The position numbers and the translations under genes are program-made. The notes beneath the pieces were generated by a model. That model was not told the DNA's origin and did no database searches. It saw only the letters and a list, made by a program, of their open reading frames with translations. DNA of 64,000 nucleotides from Enoplosus armatus (Eukaryota; Chordata; Actinopteri; Centrarchiformes; Enoplosidae): positions 19,699,001 through 19,763,000 of the forward strand of contig NC_092186.1 in assembly GCF_043641665.1 (NCBI RefSeq). The letters are read 5' to 3'. Of the stretch, positions 26,101 through 37,317 are shown in pieces; position 1 is the stretch's first letter, and the number at the start of each line of letters is the position of its first letter.

Positions 26101-26430
26101 AATGAATTGCAACATGTGCAGTGATCATTGAAGAAGTGATTCAGTAGATTAGTTGTTAAACATTTGCATCCAAACCCTTGATTCTCTACGTCAACAGGCA
26201 GAGATTAAATTAATAGACTAGAGAGCTCAATGTGATGTAAATACCTATTTGAAACGATGAGTCTAATTTGCAGTGAAGTTTCATCACAACATTGCTGTTC
26301 CTTGTTAAACTGAATCAATAAAGGCTGTCAACTTTAGCAATTGTTTTTATGGCATGAAATATATTTGCAGATGCTCACAGATAAGATATTAAGTATATAA
26401 GTATTGTACAGTAATAAAACTTGTGGTATA
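23156..26430 (+). other. UPF1: Predicted UPF1 3' UTR with an intron just after the stop and several poly(A) signals
   Basis: A GTAAGT donor begins at 23159, three bases past the TAG stop. A matching acceptor (TTGCAG) ends at 23432, implying a 3' UTR intron of 274 bp and a last exon from 23433. A proximal AATAAA lies at 23498-23503; distal ones lie at 26317-26322 (ATCAATAAAGGC) and 26413-26418. The sequence between them is more G/C-rich than introns at first and lacks a conserved ORF. A long UTR of about 2.9 kb is the simplest reading. CAG|GTAA-type donors at 23967 and 24734 leave open further splicing or a separate non-coding transcript. Confidence 0.5.
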
Positions 26431-26450
26431 TACATGAGTTTCAGCAGTTT

Positions 26451-29400
26451 TCACACTGTCGCCTGTGCTGCCATGTTCTTTTTCATCTGTTTTCTCTTCA
26501 TCAGTTTCTTTTTCAGCTGTCCACGTTTCTGTTTCTGAATGCTCTCCTGGATTTTCTGTTTGAACTTCTTCTTCTGGCTCCTGATCTTCTCCAGCTCCGC
26601 CTTCCTCTTAGCCTCCAGGTCTGGATCCTGAAACAGCAGATTGATCACAAATCAACAACTGGCCATTTTAAATCATTGACTCTCTGCAGGACAGGTAGCA
26701 TCTAAAATCAGAAGCCTTGTACCATTTTAGTTTGTTTTCCACACTGGCCACAGATTTGCAGCCTATCAGATTATAGTTTGATGTTGGAACGGGTCGATCT
26801 CAAAAGTGAATAATTAAAGTGTGTGTTACAGGAACCTTTCCTGATAATCAGACTGAATTGCCATTTCATTTCACTTTATTCATTTTCCATTTGTATTGCT
26901 GAAAGAAATCAGAGGTGTGGAACCAGTGTAACAGAAACTGCTCACTTGTTGCTCACATACATAAAAAAAGCAGAACTTCAGGTAATGTTGCATTTTACAG
27001 GTCTGTAATTTTCCTCCAATGGGTCCTGAAAGAACCAGGTTAATTGATTGTTGGGAAAATAGACAAAGCCCTCATTTTAGTTGTCTTGAGTTTATAAGAA
27101 ATTGTTGAGTGACATTTCTTTAAAGAACTGCTCCAAGTAAACAGTCATTCATTATTAATTCAGTATTGTGAATTCAATTTAATGTATGTGGTGAATTTCA
27201 TTTTATAGTTCCTGTAGACAAATTCACTTTTTTACATGTTCAGCTGACTTAATTACTTCAGGTTGGGTTATGCTAGCAATTCATTGGAAGTGTAGTAACT
27301 GAATACGGTCTCCATTTTTGCTATAATAAAGTACCACATCCTTTCCAAAAACCTTAACATACATTTAAAGCTACATATTACTTACACATACACTGAACTT
27401 GACCTTTTATTGCTTCACACATTAAACGTGACTGCAAAAATGTGCCAAATCTGTGTTAAAGCAAATGTTCAGTTGTTTAAAAAATGAACTTACCTTCCCC
27501 TCCAAGATCAGCTGTTTCCTCTTGTTGATCTCCTTCTTCTCATCAAAATCTGTTGACTCGAGTTTCTACAATGCAGAAAAGAGTTTACCATGAAAAGATT
27601 AATCTAAGTTGATGATTTACCATCGAAAACAAATAATGTCCCGAAAAAATATATAGAGGCGTCCGTACTATTTCACACTTCCGTCTGGTCACGTTGACCT
27701 GGGTGAGGATCTTCAGGACTTCTTTCTCCTCCACAGGATATTCCTTCAGCTTTGTGTCTGTAGGAAGGCAACAGACCAGTTTGTGGATTACATAAATATA
27801 TATATACATATACACAACACACACCTGGGGCAGAAGCTGGTATTACTCAAGCCACCTCAACATTAGATGATGAAAACATTAATTTTCCAGCTTCTTGGGG
27901 TTCCTGGTAGGTGTTTAGGGCCATGTAATTGTGCTCTTATGTGGTCCAGGACCTCATCACTTAACATGTGTCTCTAAGGGTTTCCTGTCCTTTTCAGACT
28001 TGTAATAAATGCCAAGTACTAAATGAACATAAGAGGAGCTACTTGGATCTGCAGACCTCTCAATTAGAGCAAGCGGGTAACGAAAAGTATCAGCCATATC
28101 AATGCTTTGAAAGTGAACATGTTGACGTTGTTCATGATCATAAAAAGCATGAGATTTACAGAAGAATGTCGATATAACAAAGTCTTTCTCTTATTGAAGA
28201 GTTTATAACCATAAGTCTTTATAACCAAGTAGCTTACTGTTCTGTTCTTCGATGGAGTGGACCAGGTGGATGTCGTACTGTGTCACCAGAGTGATGGACA
28301 CTCCATTCCTCCCTGCAGAGGAAGAAAACCTCATCATGTATGAGCTGCATTTACTCACTGTTCCAGAGGGGGGGGGGGGGCATGGAGGTGATGCTCTGAT
28401 CTTAAAGTTCAAATGTACTAAAAAAGTTGTTATACCTGCTCTTGCTGTTCGGCCCACTCTGTGGATGTAGATCTTGGGAAGGCCGGGGGTGTTGTGGTTG
28501 ATGACGACCTGTACAGTTGGAATATCCAAACCCCTGAAGAGTCAGAGAGAACAGGAAGGATGTCAAAACAAGGTGATTGATCTCAGCCTGTCTACAGCCG
28601 TCTGTATTAAGCCTCTCGGTCTGAAACTCTTTTGGAAGGATTGACAGATGATTTTGTTTAAGACTAATTCAACTTTTTAATGTGTAAAGGGACCACCATC
28701 ATCCCTGAGACATGCAGTGGCTCAGAGGAGCGTCTTACCTGGCAGCCACGTCTGTTGCAATCAGGATTTTGTAGACGCTGGCCTTGAACTTGGCGAGGTT
28801 TGCAAATCGTTGTTTCTGGAGAAGATCAAGAGCAGTTGTTCATTCTGCAAGCCCATTCATCTGGTTTGATCTGCTTTAATCTCTTACACAGACGGTTTCT
28901 ATATTATCACAAGGGCTTTGTGCTTCTGTCTTTGTCCCGTTAATGAGACAAACATCCCACAATCCAACATGAGCTTGTCGAGGAGCTCTGAGGACTGGTA
29001 ATAAAGGGACTCACCTTTCTGTCACACAAAGCAAAGACAAATTCTTTATATGCGCAAACGTAACTGACCAGTAAAACAGATTCTGACACAGACTATCCTT
29101 CAGGTCTCATTCCCCCAACATGGTGGCACCTCCCTCATAACCCTAAAAGTAAGTAAGTTGCTCCAGTCTCACCTGTTTCATCATGGAGTGCAGGGAGATG
29201 GTTGGAAAGTTAAATTCCCGCAACATCATGGTGAGGATTTGGCAGTTCCTGAGAAAGAATGAATTAAAATGAACTAATTACTTTATGTAATAAATATGTT
29301 TGTTTTTTTTCCATATGAACCACACCAAATCCACAAGACCCCTGGCTACTGATCACACTCAGGTCCATAAAAAACATCATTTTCACCTTGAAAGCTAAAT

Positions 29401-32400
29401 TTCTAATGACCTATATAACAATACAAGACAAAAATATGTGCTATTTGTTATAAATGCTACCCATCACGGTTTCTTTTAGAGACCCTGCATCACATTAGGG
29501 TCAGTGCAATGCTTGAGAATGTACAGCATGTAATGTATATGTCATTTTAATTGCTTCTTACTTGCACGTGTTGGTGAAGATGATGATGGACCAGTCGTCA
29601 TGCTCGTCAGTAAACATCTGGATCAGGTGGACCAGGTAGGCGTCCTTCACCTTCTCTGGAGTGAGAATGTACCTCTGGTCCAGCTCCTCCACTGTCCTTG
29701 TCCTGTTTACAACAATAATAATGTGATATAGATTCACTATAGAATACTGAGGTCATAGTACAGAACGGCAGTCCTGGTGGTGGAATGGATCCAGGCGTCG
29801 AGAGTCACAAGAAGAACTTCAACGTTACTTCTGCTACTGTGCTGATCAAATCGTAAATCTGGCCCTGTGTTTTAATAAAAAGGCCTGAAATAATGCACTG
29901 AATACAGCACACAAAGGTTAAAACACAGTCTTTCCATCTTCTCCCAGACTGTGGGTTTTCTGAATATGCCTGTATACGGCCTTTAAACAGCAGCAGGTTA
30001 CTCACTCTGACGTGCTCTCCCAGAAGTAAGGTTTGTTCATGGCGATGTTCTTTAGCTCATGGAGGGTGTCGGTGAGCGTGGCGCTGAACAGTAGCGTCTG
30101 CCGTTTAGCCGGTAAAATGCCCAGGATCGTCTCCAGGTCTTTGGTGAAGTCAGTGCAACCCTGCTCCAACAGCCGGTCTGCCTCGTCCAAAATCTGACAA
30201 ACACAAACTGTATCAGTCAGTTGTCGAAAAACAGTGGATGTAGCTTTAAATGTCCATATTTGACCGAATTATTCTTTGACCTTCAAACATTAAGAATTAA
30301 AATGACAACTAGTCTCCTCATGAGAAATGAGAATGAGAAAAATAAAGCATTATGTTGCACACATGGTTTTCTCTTTTGCACATTTTTGGCATAAACAACT
30401 CCTTATGCACATTTAACTGTTATTGATCCTAAAATAGCCAAACATATCTGAAGTATATGAGAGCTACAGCAGAGACAAGTCTTTGAAACCTTGTCCAACT
30501 CTCAGTTTGTGGTCCTTTCCAAACTCACCAGAAACTGGATCTTGCTCATGCTGAAGGTGTCTGAGCTGCGGATGTGATCAGCCAGCCGGCCCGGCGTCGC
30601 CACAACCACATGTGGTTGGTTGGACAGCTCCAGGGCCTGGCTCACCATGTCTGTCAGTGACACAATGGCGACAAGGTCAGCACGGAGGAGAGGCTCAGAC
30701 AGAGTTCAACAGTAAATGGCAGCAGTGTTTCATTTACATTTCTTCAGCAGCAATGCAACACCAGGGCTTCAACACAGCAGCAGACTCTCTATAATAAGAG
30801 CGGTACACTTAACAGAGGTGTGGCTACATGAGATCATTCACATAAAGACCATTAAATGATGTCATAGATCTATGATCGTAACCTACACATGAACGCATTG
30901 TGAACTTCTCAAGCACCCTCTAAACCAACAACCCAGCCAGTCTGTGACATTAATATTCCAAAGGAAATCTAAAGGTTATGAGAGGAAAAAGATGCAACTT
31001 GCGAGTTTTTTTCTGGACGGATTTAGCACAATGTTTCCAGAAACATTGTGGCCTGTGCAGCTGTAATTCCCCAGAGTCTCTGGCCGTGTTGGCGGTGCTG
31101 CTGCTGAATGAACAGAAAGGAAAGCTGCCTGCAGTAATGTATGTGGTTACCCATTCCACCGACGATGATGCAGTCTCTCAGACCCAGAGGCTTCCCCAGG
31201 ACTCGAAACTGCTCTGCAATCTGATAGGCGAGCTCCCTGCATGACATCACAACAGTTGGGAATATGGGATGCGTTAAACGGTGCTAGTTGTTATTTGATG
31301 TTTTCAGTAACATCAAATACTTTGCACAGTACTTCACATGTACTAACTTTAAGGTATCAACATGAATCCTAAATGTACATCCAGTTGTTTGGAATAAGAC
31401 TCTTTTATTTTATTTTGACAGACGGACAACCTGTCCTTTGCCACTGATGTTTTAGGTTACTAAAGCAGTTACTCTACACACTTAACTGTAATTTCTAGGA
31501 ATATCTGGAAATTACACAACCTGACATGACCAGTAATGAACAGGAAGAAGAACCATCCAATACACAACTAAATACATGATGACAGGGACATGTTTGAGTG
31601 CTTTAATGTGGATTCTTTCCATAAATGCCTTGAAAGTAAAAATGTAGCTGTATCTTCCAGCTACACTTTTACAGAGGGCAACACTGCACAGCACCGACCT
31701 GGTGGGAGTGAGCACCAAGCAGAAGATGCCATACGGGTCCTCTGACAGTTTCTGCAGCACTGGCAGCACAAATGCAGCTGTCTTCCCACTTCCAGTCTTA
31801 GCACAGCCCATACAGTCCCGACCTGGGGGGGGAAAAAAACACCTTAATAGAACTGCTCTGAGTTCTGCTTCACTGACTTACATGCCTTGTGGTGACTTCT
31901 GAGGATTTCACTTATTACAATACTTTTCTCATGAAGTGACCCGTCCCAAACTCCACGAGAACAATAAGATAATTTATTGTATCTTTGCTTATCTACAAAC
32001 TCACACACCTTGAGGATCATCACTTTCAACATTTTCTCATCTAGACATGTTTCTGGCAAATTCGGCAGCAGTCAGGCGGGATGACTTTTGACATTTTATA
32101 GTTGAGGACCACTAATGTGTTGAGGGAGAGACCCATGGGACAAGACATCTGAATCGCTGAAAACGGGGTAACCACCAGTTCTAAGAAATAATACTTTACC
32201 TGAAACTAAGAACTGATCGGCACATTTAACGCATATGAAGAAAACAATAGTGTTTGCTGATTTAGAGTATTTATCTACTTCCAGGTGTTTACCTTAGCTG
32301 AGCACTGACCATTAAATAGATTTAAAAAAAATAGATTTTTCAATAGAGATCCGCATTACCTTTCAGGACAGCTGATTCGGCCGTTCAAAGGTAGTCAAGA

Positions 32401-32587
32401 AGATATTTACATTACAGGTAGATCGCCTGGTGATGTGTTTTTCACCTGAAGATTTAACAGAGGCTGTCTTACCTTCTAGTATAGCTGGCATGCAGTTTTC
32501 CTGGACAGGAGTGGGTTTGTTGATCCCCAGCTGTTTACACTGTTTAACCAGCCAGTCTGAGAGACCCAGCGACGAAAACTCAGCCAT
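26451..32587 (-). CDS. DDX49: DEAD-box RNA helicase DDX49, 13 coding exons, 479 aa
   Basis: ATP-dependent RNA helicase, the orthologue of yeast Dbp8, implicated in nucleolar pre-rRNA processing. Minus-strand exons in order: 32587-32473, 31822-31699, 31236-31151, 30650-30529, 30193-30006, 29702-29562, 29248-29173, 28815-28739, 28533-28436, 28312-28238, 27757-27669, 27565-27494, 26627-26451. They sum to 1440 nt with every phase consistent (human 483 aa). Motifs: the Q-motif region in exon 1 (NKPTPVQ), motif I AKTGSGKT at 46-53, LTPTREL in exons 2/3, DEAD at 152-155, FSAT in exon 5, and motif [12 protein letters not shown] at 334-343. The C-terminus is a lysine/arginine-rich basic tail. The start [14 protein letters not shown] was chosen because it matches the family. 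An in-frame ATG further upstream would add 48 unrelated residues. Introns of 300-870 bp hold no other gene. Confidence 0.96.
28368..28380. repeat. Poly-G tract in a DDX49 intron
   Basis: A run of 13 G on the plus strand in intron 9 of DDX49, between exons 10 and 9. Homopolymers of this kind are length-variable and error-prone in sequencing. Confidence 0.8.
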
Positions 32588-32800
32588 CTCTGATTTATCT
32601 CGTTCTCTGAGTATAGATGAGTTCTTCTGTCTAGTTAATTTGACAAAAGATTCACTAAGATACTCTATTTTAATACAGGGTAAAACATCCTCGTGTGTAA
32701 CAGCATCGGTCGCTGTATGATTACGTAACAATCTGACGTCGTCTTCTTCTTCTTCTTCTTCTTAAAGTAACAACAGACCGGACACAGGGACGGCGTGTTG
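32588..32800 (-). promoter_or_regulatory. DDX49: DDX49 promoter/5' UTR with CRE-like site and (TTC)n
   Basis: Just upstream of the DDX49 start (on the minus strand) lie the palindromic TTACGTAA-like core at 32721-32728 and a CRE-like TGACGTCG at 32734-32741. A (TTC)n trinucleotide tract follows at 32742-32763. No TATA box is apparent. The arrangement of ATF/CREB-type cores resembles that at the PGPEP1 promoter. Confidence 0.45.
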
Positions 32801-35800
32801 CTGCCCTCTGTTGGTCAAATTTCACTAAAGCACTAAAAAACTAATAGTATATATATATATATATAATATGAATAATATATAAAGCAAATAATGGAATATC
32901 CAACCAGCTTGGTTGGCATGTTGACCGCTTTAATCAGGATAAATACATTTTTTGATTTGAACTAAAATCCACGATCACTTTTTTCATGGCTGCTACCAAA
33001 AATGCCCTTTTATTGATAAACCCATGAGCCTTTCTCTCATACTTGTGACCACATTACAAACCCTTAGTATTTTAATACGGTCACATATTGGTAAAGTGTA
33101 AATATGTCTTGTCTGCAGAGCCCTAACACCTCACCTGTAAACATTTGGTCAACTCAACAGTCTTTTATCTATAGTTGATAGCTGGATTTACCCACCTGGG
33201 GTCCCTGTGTATTGTGTATGTATTGTTATTTGTTGTATGTATACTTAAGACACGATTGGGTAATAATACAGGCTCTGTGGGCCCTTGACATTTCAACTTC
33301 AGCTGATATTGTAATCTAGTCGTGCATATTCACAAATAAATTTGCGATTGATCAAATGACCACAAACCATTGACTCAGTGGGGCTTTTGAAGCATTTTGC
33401 CAAGCTTTGCCCAGTCGGCAATCCTGCCTTGCACGGTGTTTTAGAGTATAATGGGTCACATGTTTTGGTGTAACACCACCCTAACAAACCCCAACACTCT
33501 TCCCCCACAGAATCAGCCAAACTGTCAACGCCTCTACAGTACTCCAGATCTGATCCGGCTCAGCCCTTCAATGCTGCAGCAGTAAAATCAAAGTATATAA
33601 ATTCTTCATAGCCACATTTTCTTAACCTGCGCACAGGATCACAAACTCATTACTAAAGACTGATCAGTGTCCATTTGTTTTGAAGCTCATCACCTGCTTC
33701 TTGACTGCGTCTACATTGATATAAGTGGATAACATGCACCTGTTTTTATCTGCTCCTGACCTTTAGTGAGTGTCTTTTGTTCAGCAGACAAAAGGAATTG
33801 TTGATTGTAATTTGCTTAGAAAATAAGAGAACAGGTGGATTAATACTTTCTTCTTCCTGTTTATCTAACTATAAAATGACCTTCTTGAGCCATTTGATAG
33901 AGTGCCTGTCCTACAGTCTCACCATCCATTCAGAGACTGATGATGACAGTGCTTTAGATCAATAAAAACCTTCTTCTTTCTCTGTGAGACAGAGAAATCA
34001 AATTTTGCGTCAGGTTGTTTATTTTATGGCCTATTTCTCCGTGTGATAAATGACCACAGATATCATAAATATAATATTTATTTCTTATCCTAACATAATT
34101 TAACTGTTCCTTTTCTGCTGTGGCCCTTAATTGTATCTTGTGAAATTTTACATCAGCCCAAAAATGTCAGTGATCTTTATTCAGCGATTACCAGAAGGTG
34201 TCTAAAGTGTGTTGTGGTGGGTTTACAGCCTCATCTACATCTCCAGCTGGTCTGAATGGATTTTAAACCTGAACTCACCTTAATCGGTCTTTACTGGCTC
34301 TCTGTGCTTCCCCGCTGATTGCATTGACTTGTTCCTATGACTGACCTGAAATAATTGGGCCTGAAGCACCGTCTGATGTCAAGAGGATTGCATTCACAAG
34401 CTATGAAACCCCAGAAGAAGATCATCAATATGCAAACATAGAGACGTGGTGAAAAGGACAATGTTGGTGTCTCAGTTTCTCCTTGCTGCTCCTCAACTGC
34501 CCCACTTACAACTTGGATGTCAGAGCTTTCAACAAACACATGAGTGGTTTAAACAGGGATGGAAACGTTTTGCCGATTTTATTTATGCCATGTTTTATTT
34601 TTCAAAATAAAGTCCAGGCAAGGAGATTAATTGCAAAACAGCTTTTCTGAAAATGGTAACATGTAAGATTTAGTTATCTGTCTAGACTTTACTTCCAGTG
34701 CAAAGAACACACTATGAGTTTGATTCAGCCGCCATTTGACTGGAGAAGCAGAGAAATCTTCACTAAGAAGACCATCTGTATGTGCACACCAGGCTGCCAG
34801 AGGTGATTAATGCTCTGTGTGTTAAAAGCAGAGGCCTGCAGGTTCAGCTCCATCCTGCCCAGACCGTCCAGCTGTGCTGCAAACTGCCTCGGACCGGCTG
34901 AGTAGTGTCTTCCCACATGAACATGAGGGTTGTTTGCTTGTAAGGCAGAGATCTGATGTTCCCTGTTGCCTCCCTGCAGCACAGAGTGGCAGTCAGCTGC
35001 ACCGCTGTAACAGGCCACTGAGCAGCACGATTAGAGTGCAGGAGCTGCTCCCATCGCTCTTCCGCTACATTTGATGCTCCGCTCTCTCATGTTCAGCTCA
35101 TATTCATGCAAATAGGTGGTTTATTTTAAATCAGTGGTGACTCAAAACCATGGCCTGTGTGAACTAATGAGGCGAAGAGCAGCTCTTTCTACATGTGTTA
35201 AAGCAGTTTTCACCAGTTTTATGTGGAAGATTGTGACACTTTAATAAGGAGAAATAAATGGCTGAAATATCTTCCAGTTTCTTGTCTTCTTTTTTCTTTT
35301 CACCGACTAGCAGTTCCATGAAAGTTTTACTTTTCCAAAAAACCCTTTTCAAACTGATTTAACATCTTGAAAAATCACAATTGCCTAGTCATATTTCATG
35401 GGATTTTATTTTGAGGTTTTTGCAGTATCTTATGACTCATATATTTTTCTGCATCTCTGAAATTATTCCTTAATTTTATATTTTGTTTGTGCTTGTGTGT
35501 GTAAATCCTTTCATAAAGAATGTTTGAACCTTATGTGGCCTAAAAACCTGACTCTTAATCTGATCCATTACAATGCAAAGCATTTTATAAACAGACACTC
35601 TGTCTGAAAAGTCACTGGAACAATCTCTTTATATTCCCAAAGGGACTTTCAGAGTGTATCACTTTTGTTGTGAGCACATTTTTCAGTTTTTTTTAAATTT
35701 AGTTTGATGTTCTGCATGATAATTCAAGGGTCCTCTGTCATATTTGTGCAGTTTTAATCTGGTTTACAGTTTACTGTCACTAATATTATGTGATGTTCAG

Positions 35801-36299
35801 TGAGATGAGTCATTTGCTGACATAATCTATAATCAATCCTATGAAATGTGCTCTGCTCCCGAATGAATAACATCATGATATTAAGGCGTACTGTTCCATA
35901 GGGACTTAATGTAAATGCAGTGCAGTTTATTGAGCTTTGTGGTCATTTTCCAATCGGATTTCCAGTCTTATACTTTGTCCTGTCCCACCAACAGCGAGAT
36001 ATTTAACGTTTCCACGATTTTATCCGCCATAGTGTTTGATAGGATTACCATATAGCTGTTAATAAACTGCTTTATACTGAATATTATCTGACTTAACGTG
36101 AGATCAACACGGACAGTGGGTGCAGGATTGTACATCTGACTGATTATGTGCTGAAGCTTTTTTGTAAACAGCCATTTGGCTTCTGTTCTTCCGCCAGTAA
36201 TTTCTGATGCTTCAAGCTTTTATTACGCAGTGGCTCATAAATATGCACTGAGGGGGCTTTTAAAGATGTCCGCAGGCCATTTCCACATATTATATTTCA
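32764..36299. other. Intergenic DDX49-HOMER3 (head-to-head)
   Basis: About 3.5 kb separate the divergent genes. There is an (AT)n tract at 32846-32865. I find no coding exon: the longest reading frames here show no family resemblance or splice context. A more G/C-rich block at about 34720-35070 could be regulatory or conserved non-coding DNA, but this cannot be shown from one sequence. Confidence 0.45.
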
Positions 36300-36864
36300 C
36301 ATTCTAACATTTAAGTGGAGAGTAGGCATACGGACGAGGAGGGGGCGGGTTTGTAGTTTGCATTGTGGCCATCAGATGGCGCTGAAGAGGCTCCACGGTC
36401 CCACCGAGAGAGTTGAATGGGATCCCAGTGTGATCTGCCACAGAGGCGGGAGGGGAGCACAGCACAAGTCCTGGAGGAGGTTCGAGCCAAAAACACTCTG
36501 CTGCCCGGCTTTCATCGACATTCCTCCGTCTGTCCGGCCCGCAGAGCTGAGCCAAGCGGTTCACGGTGCGTAATTACGCACTGGGACGGCAGATCCGCGG
36601 TGTTGCTCGCCGTGGAAACCCGCGGACAAAGGCAGGCAGGCAGGCAGGCAGGCTGGAGTACAACAACTGACTTGAGAGGAGAGGAGTACTGTTGGAGGGG
36701 AAACGGGGGGAGTCTGGAGTCGGAAGTGATTTGTCTTTTTTTCCCCAGAAATGTAACTTTCGTCCAGGATTTCGGGGAAAACGCGAATCAGTTTGGAAAC
36801 AGGAGAAAAAAAGTGGAGTGGTGAGTGGAATCTGTCCCCAAATCAGCATCCAGATCCTCAGAGC
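36300..36864 (+). promoter_or_regulatory. HOMER3: HOMER3 CpG-rich promoter and 5' UTR
   Basis: Base composition shifts to G/C- and CpG-rich immediately before the HOMER3 start codon, as in a CpG-island-like promoter. It includes a (GGCA)n tetranucleotide tract at 36631-36653. Several open frames across this block on both strands have no family resemblance and reflect the low density of stops in G/C-rich DNA. The transcription start is not determined. Confidence 0.5.
36631..36653. repeat. (GGCA)n microsatellite near the HOMER3 5' end
   Basis: About six tandem copies of GGCA, probably within the HOMER3 5' UTR or core promoter. Length variation here could affect the leader. Confidence 0.85.
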
Positions 36865-37283
36865 ATGGGGTAAGTTAGAGATTTGTGTCTGACATTTACA
36901 GTTCGCTCACTCCTGCTGTCTGGAAGAGATTTGTTCAGATGGCGAAATGCTAAAAAAGTGAACTTTGTGGTGACTCACGGGGATTTGTGTGAGCTCGTGG
37001 CTGCTGCTCCTTCCCTTTTAAAGCCCTTTGGAGCAATCGATCAGAATATTAACACCAGTTCCCGTGTGGCACTGCGCTGTTTTCTTTGTTTACATTCTGA
37101 TCAGACCCTAACCGAGAGAGGAATCTGTTATTTGTGAACCGGAGAGCTTGACCCAGTTTCACCAGAAGTCCGTTTACACCGCAAAGACAGTTGTGACCGC
37201 AAGAAGGTCGAACTCACGTGATGAGACATCGTGAGAGATCTTTGGCTGATACACAGACGCACAAGTAAATCTGTGTCTCATTA

Positions 37284-37317
<34 letters not shown>

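Noticed and set aside
32588..32731. Upstream in-frame extension of DDX49 beginning MLRNHTATDAV
   Set aside because: The added 48 residues have no counterpart in DDX49 proteins, while [13 protein letters not shown] at 32587 matches the family start.
34725..35018. 97-codon minus-strand frame between DDX49 and HOMER3
   Set aside because: Composition is ordinary and no domain is recognised. It may be conserved non-coding DNA, but a gene is not supported.
36304..36849. Several open frames on both strands upstream of HOMER3 (up to 135 codons)
   Set aside because: They lie in CpG-rich promoter DNA where stops are rare, overlap each other on both strands, and resemble no known family.
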